Positions 58,339-64,000 of a stretch of DNA of 64,000 nucleotides are shown here, piece after piece; position 1 is the stretch's first letter; every line of letters starts with the position of its first letter. The position numbers and the translations under genes were made by a program. The stretch is from Gemmatimonadota bacterium. GTDB lineage: Bacteria > Latescibacterota > UBA2968 > UBA8231. The notes under the pieces are model-generated. The model searched no databases, was not told the origin of the DNA, and saw only the letters and a program-made list of their open reading frames with translations. The DNA lies in assembly GCA_028875335.1 (NCBI GenBank), contig JAPPEF010000338.1:20760-84759 (forward strand), read 5' to 3'.

Positions 58339-60969
58339 CTAGTCCTGGAGGCCTGCGAAAACCCGAATGAAGAGCAGAGAGTTGGTTTCGGTCGCCTCGG
58401 CAAAAGCCCGGCGCTCCCAGCGAAAGCCCGTATTCATAGTCAGCGAATAACCGAGGTACGCCGACCTGTTGGAAAGCTGTAAGGCCAGCACCGAACCCGT
58501 AAAGTCATCGACGTATCCGGGCGGCAAGATCTCTGGGCGCTCTTCAAGGTTGCGGAAGAGGTTCAACTCGACGCCGTATTCGATAAAGGTCCCAGGCAGG
58601 AGGAAGTACTTCGAGGTCAGCATGTAAAACTGCGACCATTCGGTGATGTCGAGGTCAGTGCTAAAGGTCGGGTTGATCTTGCGGTACACGCTCTTGTAAC
58701 GCGGCCAGAAAGACAGGTTGTCAGTAATCGGCAGGGGGTAGTCCACCTTGTTGATAGCGCCAAAGAAGAGGCGGTTGTCTTTGACTTCGGCCTGCTCGCC
58801 GCGCTGCCTGAACCAATCGTACTTCACCTTGTTGTAGATATTCAGGTTTTTAAGGCGCAGGTAATCGAACGTCAGATAGCCAGTCCAGACAAAGGTATCT
58901 TGGGCGATCAGCGGATCGATAGTTTCGCGAAATCCATCTGGATCGACCCATTGGATCACATCGTCTTCGATGTCGTCTTGAACCGAGCGAGCGTATTGGA
59001 AAGCCCGAGCCTCAATACCCGGCCATTTCCACTCACCCGTAACTACCGCATAGCTCATCTGCGCGCTGCGCTTGGAACTAATCTCGTCGGCCGTGGAGTA
59101 GCCCACCGTCGCCTTGATGGCTTCGGTCAAGTGAACGCCCCCGTACACGTTGTAGCCATCGCGGTCGTGTCGGTAGGGATAGTCGGCGAACGTATCGTTC
59201 TCAAAGCGGTCGATGACGTTGTTGTTGTTCATGTCAACGCCAAAGAGGAACTCGGGTGGATCGACGTTGTAGCGCAGAAACGGCTCGGCGAAATCCGGCT
59301 CGCTGTTGTCGTTTTGGTTAAAGTCCGAGATGAAGTCCGCGTTCTCGTCGTACCCCGGGAAAACCTGCGGGTCGGCTTGGCCACCTGTGCCAAAAGGCGA
59401 TTCGCGAAAGGCGTTGTCGCCGTTTTGCCACAGACGCTTCCAGTCGGCAAAGCGATCTTGGTCGTCGTTGTCGTCAACCGCCTCAAAGGAATAGCGCTCC
59501 GGGTGTTCGTAGTCGATAAAACCCCGCGCATCCGAGATAAACGCATTGGTCCGGTACTCAGGCTCTAGACGGTAGAATTCTCCGTACGCGAAAAACGGAT
59601 AAGCGTCCTGCGAGGCCGTGATGTAGTAGGCCATGCCTTCGTCTTGGGCGAGGGCGTGATCTTGAAAGTTCTGGTTGGGAAAGCGGCGAAACGCCCGGCT
59701 GAAAGCAAGCTCCGAGCGCATATTGAAACCCTTGATATCGTCTACATCAAAGTTGAAGCCGATGATATCCTTGCCGGTGGGCAGGCCGTATTCAAAGCGG
59801 ATGAAGCGCTGGTTAGAGCCATCGCTGACGTTGCCGTGGGCGCGCTCGACCTCCAAGAACACCGGCTCTCCCTGGGCATTGACTTGGAGATTAGAAGTGA
59901 TTTCGATCCGGTAGTCGTTGGCGATGACCAACTCGAACTCGATTTCGCTGATCTCCTGAAACGTGGTGATCTCGTCATCGGGCTGTTGGCGGAAGTCGCG
60001 GGCAATATTGTAGGTCAGCTCCAACGTCTCCGCCCCATTGGCCTCGATGACGCCGGCGCGCCGCACACCACCGCGCGGCGAGGGCACGATTTCGGGATGA
60101 TCAACTCCGTTGATGATAATGCGCTCGGCAAAAAGCTGAGCACCGCCTACGCCGTCTTCGGGCGAATCGTCCGAGAGCCGCAGGACGATCGTCTCGACGT
60201 TGCCGCCGTTTTGAGCCTCAGTCAACACGCCTTTGAGCGAGTTGGCACCTAGCTTGCGACCTGTAGAGAAGTTGGCAATGTTCAAATACGTAAAGCCCAG
60301 CTTGGAAAAATCCCCAAGCTGCACTTTAGAGTGCACGCCGAAGAGATTCGTCATGTCGCCCAATATCTGGCCGAGTGAATTTTCAAACTGCACGGCTGAG
60401 CCCGGGGAGGCTAGGCGCGACGCCAAGAGTGTCATCTGGTACTTGTCGGCGGCAAAGTCCCACTGCACCCCGTTGAAGGCTGGCTTGGAAAAGGTCAGCG
60501 GCGTCAGGGTGGTGCGCAGGGCCTCGCCAATGGTCATCGAGGAATAAAACTGCCCCTTGGACATCGACGAGACGATCAAACTTTGAAACCACCCCCCATA
60601 CTTGGGGCCCTTGCGCACGGTACTGCCCGAAGTCACTGGACTGTCAATGGACCAGTTGTACACCTCGAAACCACGAGTGATATAGTTCCCGTAGAGGTCG
60701 TAGGTGCGAAAGCCTTCAAGCTCGGTAGATACGTAGCGCTCGTAGTTTTGGCGGGCGTAATTGCTGTACTCCTCGCCGGTCCAACGATAGAAGTGGTATA
60801 GGCTTTGCGGATATTGCCACTTTCGCTGCGCCGGCGTCATCGCCATCTCATAGACATCCACGCCGCGCGGTTCGCGTCCGGTCAGAAAGCCGATCCGTTG
60901 AGCAAAAGCTGCATCGCATAGGAGCGCGACGCCGGCTGTGACAACTGCTGCGTAGAGCATGCACCTCAC
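58339..60969 (-). CDS. Probable outer-membrane barrel/surface protein of unknown family
   Basis: About 876 residues. A signal segment (MLYAAVVTAGVALLCDAAFA) is followed by RIGFLTGREPRGVDVYEMAM and a long soluble part to about residue 600. Acidic stretches include DNDDQDRFADWKRLWQNGDN and DMNNNNVIDRFENDTF. The last third alternates hydrophobic and polar residues as amphipathic strands (GVHLTEAIKATVGYSTADE, FIEYGVELNLFRNLEERPE, LGYSLTMNTGFRWERR) and ends VFAGLQD. This fits an outer-membrane barrel. GTG at 60969 has GGAGG 8 nt upstream; an ATG 9 nt later is the alternative. No family name can be given. Confidence 0.6.
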   Translation of the reverse strand: MRCMLYAAVVTAGVALLCDAAFAQRIGFLTGREPRGVDVYEMAMTPAQRKWQYPQSLYHFYRWTGEEYSNYARQNYERYVSTELEGFRTYDLYGNYITRGFEVYNWSIDSPVTSGSTVRKGPKYGGWFQSLIVSSMSKGQFYSSMTIGEALRTTLTPLTFSKPAFNGVQWDFAADKYQMTLLASRLASPGSAVQFENSLGQILGDMTNLFGVHSKVQLGDFSKLGFTYLNIANFSTGRKLGANSLKGVLTEAQNGGNVETIVLRLSDDSPEDGVGGAQLFAERIIINGVDHPEIVPSPRGGVRRAGVIEANGAETLELTYNIARDFRQQPDDEITTFQEISEIEFELVIANDYRIEITSNLQVNAQGEPVFLEVERAHGNVSDGSNQRFIRFEYGLPTGKDIIGFNFDVDDIKGFNMRSELAFSRAFRRFPNQNFQDHALAQDEGMAYYITASQDAYPFFAYGEFYRLEPEYRTNAFISDARGFIDYEHPERYSFEAVDDNDDQDRFADWKRLWQNGDNAFRESPFGTGGQADPQVFPGYDENADFISDFNQNDNSEPDFAEPFLRYNVDPPEFLFGVDMNNNNVIDRFENDTFADYPYRHDRDGYNVYGGVHLTEAIKATVGYSTADEISSKRSAQMSYAVVTGEWKWPGIEARAFQYARSVQDDIEDDVIQWVDPDGFRETIDPLIAQDTFVWTGYLTFDYLRLKNLNIYNKVKYDWFRQRGEQAEVKDNRLFFGAINKVDYPLPITDNLSFWPRYKSVYRKINPTFSTDLDITEWSQFYMLTSKYFLLPGTFIEYGVELNLFRNLEERPEILPPGYVDDFTGSVLALQLSNRSAYLGYSLTMNTGFRWERRAFAEATETNSLLFIRVFAGLQD

Positions 60970-61028
60970 GCTGGAATCCTCCCTTTTGAATTTTTGCCGG
61001 TCAGTACCATCAGCACCACAATCAACCA

Positions 61029-62990
61029 TCAATAGGCCACGCCGACGACGCCGACTCGCCTGAAGTTGCCGATCCCGCTATCAACTGAGAGCGAAACCAC
61101 GTAACTACCTGGAGGCACGGCCTCGTCGGCATCGCTCCGTCCGTCCCACATCTCGGTGTAAATTCCGCCGGGCTGATCGCGATCGGCCAGCACGCGCACT
61201 AGCCGACCCGCCAAGTCGTAAATGGCCACCTCAATGGGCTTGGGCTCGGAAATCTGAATTACAGTGTACTTGATGGCGATATGGTCATTGATGCCATCTC
61301 CATTCGGCGTGAAGACCGAAGGATTAAACTCTATAGCGCGGACGATTTCGCCCACGGACTGCTGGGTCAGGGCCACGCGCAGCGAGTTGGTGCTGACGTC
61401 GAAATTGGCATCGCCTTCGAGCACGGGCTGGCCGAGAATATCGGACTGAGTATCCCAGACCGTGCCGGTGAAAATCGTGCCGAATACTACGGTCGATCCC
61501 TCAAAGAGCACGCGTAGCGGCACATTGTTGTCAAAGGTGATCTTATTGCTGGTGAAAATCACTTCGAGGTTTCTATCGCCCGCACTCACGCGATCCGGCT
61601 CCACAGACTCAAGCGGATCGCCCATCTGCAGGCCGACAAAGCGCGCTGGCGTCGGCGTGTCGATGCGCAAAGCATCAAAGCCGTTCTGGTTGTTGTTTAT
61701 TACGGCTCGCACGTCATAGGCGAAGAGCACCTCCTCTCCCCCGTCGATGCTCGGCAGCACAACCGCATCATCTTTGTCGATTACGCCGATGTCGGCCGGT
61801 GGGTTGGGCTCGTCAGCCAAGGAGATCTCGCCGACGACTGCAGCAGCCGGAGGCAGCGAATGCTCAATCCGCAACGAGTCGATGCGCACCGTCTGCGTCA
61901 CGGATTGGCTCTCCATGATAATCTGTAGCTGAAAATAGGGGCGCGGGCTGGGCAGCGGAATCAATTGCCCGGATTCGAGCGGCAACGACCAAGGACTCCA
62001 GTTATCAGCGTCGTCCTCGATATCGCCCTTCTCGCCCGAGGGCAGCTTGTTGTAATCCGCTTCCGAGACCACTACTTGGCTGACGGCTCGCGTTTCGTCG
62101 TCAACAATCTTTTGAAAGTGAACCAGCGGGCTGTCATCCTGGCCCGTCTTCATGCGCACCGCGACCGAGGTCTGCCCCAGATCCGGCAACTCGATCAACT
62201 CGCCTTCTACCAGTTCCAGCGCCCGCTGGGCCCAAGATATGGTGCCGTAGTTGGAGACCTCACCTAAGTCAATAACTTGGCTCCGGTATGTAGCCCGAGG
62301 CACGAAGCCGTTGCCATAGAGTTCAAATTCGGCAATCTCAAAGGGACTCCGCGACCCCACGCGCAACTGAATAAAGCGAATGAACTGCTGGGGAAATTTC
62401 ATGGTGAACACGCTGTTGGGGTTCACCGGGACGTCGCGCAGCAAGGTGAAGAGCGGCTGTTCGTTCACATAAGTCAGCCCATCGCTGACGGAAATCCGGT
62501 GCTTGCGGACAAAGTCGTCTCTAAAGGGCTTGCCGTTAGCGTACGTCCCCTCTTGCCGAGGAAAAAAGACCAAGCTGTCGGCCGGCACGCGCGAGCCTAT
62601 ATCCAAAAAGAACGTGCGCCCGTCTTGATCGACGCCAGCGGTTTTGAAGAGGTCTGCAGTGCTTGTGGTGTCGTCGCCATCGACAATCGACAGCGAAATG
62701 GAATTCCTAGCCGCCGTATTGTCCCACAGCGCCGCATTGCCCTCGCTGACCAAATCGTTGGGCTTGCCGTATTTCCAAGAGAGCGTGGTGATGATGTTCT
62801 CGTCGGGCGTAAAGCCGCGGATCTGAATCGCGCCAGGGCTACTTTGATCGTCGATCTGGGCGCGGACCTCGACGAGATCGCCCCAGGAAAACCCCTGTCC
62901 CCCGAGCACCCATTCGTCGGCGCTGAGCCACTGCGCACAGACGCACAAGGAGAACAACAGCGCCGCAATGCGAGCCGTCCCCCGATTCAT
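61029..62990 (-). CDS. Surface protein with gliding/FlgD-type C-terminal domain (diverged paralogue)
   Basis: 653 residues. Signal RIAALLFSLCVCAQWLSA. The N-terminal half has one discoidin-like region (FFLDIGSRVPADSLVFF, FIRFIQLRVGSRSPFEIAEF), then the family module in diverged form (VRMKTGQDDSPLVHFQKIV, NWSPWSLPLESG). The terminal domain starts FTPNGDGINDHIAIKYTV near 560 and ends GVVGVAY. Its ATG overlaps the upstream lipoprotein stop (TAATG). It ends 60 nt before the barrel-protein gene and seems to form a three-gene unit with it and the lipoprotein. Confidence 0.8.
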   Translation of the reverse strand: MNRGTARIAALLFSLCVCAQWLSADEWVLGGQGFSWGDLVEVRAQIDDQSSPGAIQIRGFTPDENIITTLSWKYGKPNDLVSEGNAALWDNTAARNSISLSIVDGDDTTSTADLFKTAGVDQDGRTFFLDIGSRVPADSLVFFPRQEGTYANGKPFRDDFVRKHRISVSDGLTYVNEQPLFTLLRDVPVNPNSVFTMKFPQQFIRFIQLRVGSRSPFEIAEFELYGNGFVPRATYRSQVIDLGEVSNYGTISWAQRALELVEGELIELPDLGQTSVAVRMKTGQDDSPLVHFQKIVDDETRAVSQVVVSEADYNKLPSGEKGDIEDDADNWSPWSLPLESGQLIPLPSPRPYFQLQIIMESQSVTQTVRIDSLRIEHSLPPAAAVVGEISLADEPNPPADIGVIDKDDAVVLPSIDGGEEVLFAYDVRAVINNNQNGFDALRIDTPTPARFVGLQMGDPLESVEPDRVSAGDRNLEVIFTSNKITFDNNVPLRVLFEGSTVVFGTIFTGTVWDTQSDILGQPVLEGDANFDVSTNSLRVALTQQSVGEIVRAIEFNPSVFTPNGDGINDHIAIKYTVIQISEPKPIEVAIYDLAGRLVRVLADRDQPGGIYTEMWDGRSDADEAVPPGSYVVSLSVDSGIGNFRRVGVVGVAY

Positions 62991-63736
62991 TACTGCGTCT
63001 CCGCGCGGGGATGAAGCGCGTGGTAAATTTCGCGTTGGAATTTGAATGCTAGATCAATGGTCTCCACCGGATCGCCCTTGTAGTCGAAGCGCACGGCCAT
63101 GTCCGGCACGTTGATGGTGAAGTTGCTCACGTCTCGGTGCAAAACCGGAAAGACGATATACCCGACTGACTCTTGACCGGAAAAGACCATGTCAGGCGGA
63201 TAAACGGTGCGTTTGAGCAGGTCGGTGGTAGCTTCAAACTGCTGCCGCTGGTTGCCAGCATAAGCCCGCAGATACGGGCTGAAGTGATCTTCGAGCTGTC
63301 CGCCGTCGAGTGCGTTGTACACTCGGTTGTTCGACGTAGTAATCACGAGCGCCTTGGGGTCGATGAAAACCTTGGGATACTCGTAGTTTTTGACCTTCAG
63401 CAAGACCACGGTAAAGCGCTCCGGAGTCCATTCTTGGCCCCAGGGCTTCCAATTGCCATACGTGTATGGATTGGTCGATTCAGCACCCTTCCTTGAATCC
63501 GCCGCGAACTGGCGATTGAGGAATCCGTCATCCAACACCTGTAGCGAGATCTCCAAGCGATCCTTGGCATAGACAATCGCGCCGTCGTCGAGGACGGTCA
63601 TGGCCTCGTCTTGTTGCGGAACTGGCTCGGGGAACGTTGCAAAGCGCCGCAACCCCACCTGCGAGATGCACCCAACAAGCGCGAACAAATAGAGGGCCGA
63701 CAAAAGCCCGCTCGTTGCGATGTTCCGTATCCTCAT
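62990..63736 (-). CDS. Putative lipoprotein of unknown function
   Basis: About 248 residues. Signal SGLLSALYLFALVGC with lipobox LVGC (Cys23). The mature part is beta-rich (AIVYAKDRLEISLQVL, ERFTVVLLKVKNYEYPKVF, YIVFPVLHRDVSNFTINVPD), suggesting an immunoglobulin-like or transport-associated fold, but no family is recognised. ATG 63736 has AGGAAGG about 8 nt upstream. It is coupled to the following surface-protein gene by TAATG. A 13-bp hairpin lies in its 5' leader. Confidence 0.65.
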   Translation of the reverse strand: MRIRNIATSGLLSALYLFALVGCISQVGLRRFATFPEPVPQQDEAMTVLDDGAIVYAKDRLEISLQVLDDGFLNRQFAADSRKGAESTNPYTYGNWKPWGQEWTPERFTVVLLKVKNYEYPKVFIDPKALVITTSNNRVYNALDGGQLEDHFSPYLRAYAGNQRQQFEATTDLLKRTVYPPDMVFSGQESVGYIVFPVLHRDVSNFTINVPDMAVRFDYKGDPVETIDLAFKFQREIYHALHPRAETQ

Positions 63737-63770
63737 TGAGAATGCCTTCCTGAAAACGATGCAGAGGCGA

Positions 63771-63812
63771 TAGATAAAGAGAGATGAAGTCACCTCCACC
63801 TCTCTTTATCTA
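63771..63812. other. 13-bp inverted repeat in the leader of the lipoprotein gene
   Basis: TAGATAAAGAGAG at 63771-63783 is perfectly repeated in inverse at 63800-63812 with a 16-nt spacer. It lies 34 nt before the ATG at 63736. No T run follows on either strand, so a protein-binding site or leader hairpin is as likely as a terminator. Confidence 0.6.
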
Positions 63813-63863
63813 CCTGCGCACAATGTGCGACTTAGCCTTAGCGAAAGACGCTAGGAGTGCGCT

Positions 63864-64000
63864 TTATTGGACCATATAACCTTTGATCCGACCCCAACTA
63901 TCGGCCTCGACAGCCGTATCGTCGGTGGTGGTGACGCCCGTGCCGCCCGTAGCGCCTTCGGTCTCCACTGTGATGAAGTCCGAACCGTTCGAGTTGTCCT
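63864..64000 (-). CDS. C-terminal end of an unidentified protein (partial)
   Basis: A minus-strand frame enters from the right edge and ends at the TAA at 63864-63866, giving the last 44 residues. The readable part contains GSDFITVETEGATGGTGVTT, then DDTAVEADSWGRIKGYMVQ at the end. It is rich in Thr, Gly and acidic residues, as in exported proteins of this region. The frame is supported by lack of stops and codon use only. The part is too short for a family call. A small hairpin around 63838-63858 follows the stop. Confidence 0.5.
   Translation of the reverse strand, partial: DNSNGSDFITVETEGATGGTGVTTTDDTAVEADSWGRIKGYMVQ

Noticed and set aside
58339..60969. Identity of the large barrel protein as SprA, the type IX translocon
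   Set aside because: It is far shorter than SprA and no SprA signature could be confirmed; left as an unknown outer-membrane protein.

Overview
The window is a GC-rich bacterial chromosome segment with frequent GTG and TTG starts and tightly packed, often overlapping genes. The gene content suggests an uncultured diderm of the wider FCB or Latescibacterota/Poribacteria-like kind. The evidence is a TIM-barrel epimerase next to an M20 amidohydrolase, many lipoproteins, CRTAC1-type FG-GAP/ASPIC-UnbV proteins paired with TPR proteins, and secreted proteins ending in FlgD-like or gliding-type C-terminal domains. This placement is an inference, because no 16S rRNA or ribosomal protein gene is present.

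Region 1-22.1 kb is mostly core and envelope genes. It holds a sugar isomerase/epimerase (cut by the left edge), an M20D amidohydrolase, a receiver-like protein lacking its phospho-acceptor, an SDR epimerase and a USP-USP-EIIA fusion. Next comes a minus-strand run of a Wzi-like outer-membrane protein, two family 2 glycosyltransferases, a radical SAM/SPASM protein and endonuclease III. Then follow enolase, an antiporter-like membrane protein, a zinc phospholipase C-like protein, SSB, FtsA, tRNA-Thr(CGU), a DUF420 protein, a DrrAB-type ABC exporter, MltG and a PcrA/UvrD helicase.

Region 22.1-28.3 kb is a type I-E CRISPR-Cas locus encoding a complete Cascade (cas8e, cse2, cas7e, cas5e, cas6e), with three repeats and two 32-nt spacers. 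No cas3 or cas1 is present. Directly after cas6e, where cas1-cas2 normally sit, only about 41 codons resembling the C-terminus of Cas2e remain. Upstream of cas8e, where cas3 normally sits, are a small lipoprotein gene and a truncated tyrosine recombinase. The locus looks decayed to a Cascade-only state.

Region 28.4-31.1 kb carries two overlapping tRNA methylthiotransferase genes, mtaB and miaB.

Region 31.3-64 kb is a large set of exported proteins. On the plus strand are two tandem glucose/sorbosone dehydrogenase-like paralogues (the second with an added diheme cytochrome region) and an FG-GAP/ASPIC lipoprotein. On the minus strand, from the right edge down to 38.6 kb, all genes point the same way. 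They include five paralogous surface proteins with FlgD/gliding-like C-termini, a probable outer-membrane barrel protein, a parvulin-type lipoprotein, two FG-GAP/ASPIC proteins, two TPR lipoproteins, other lipoproteins and a histidine-rich membrane protein with TPRs. Gene order suggests one programme of export, folding and surface display, but no substrate or secretion machine can be named from the sequence.
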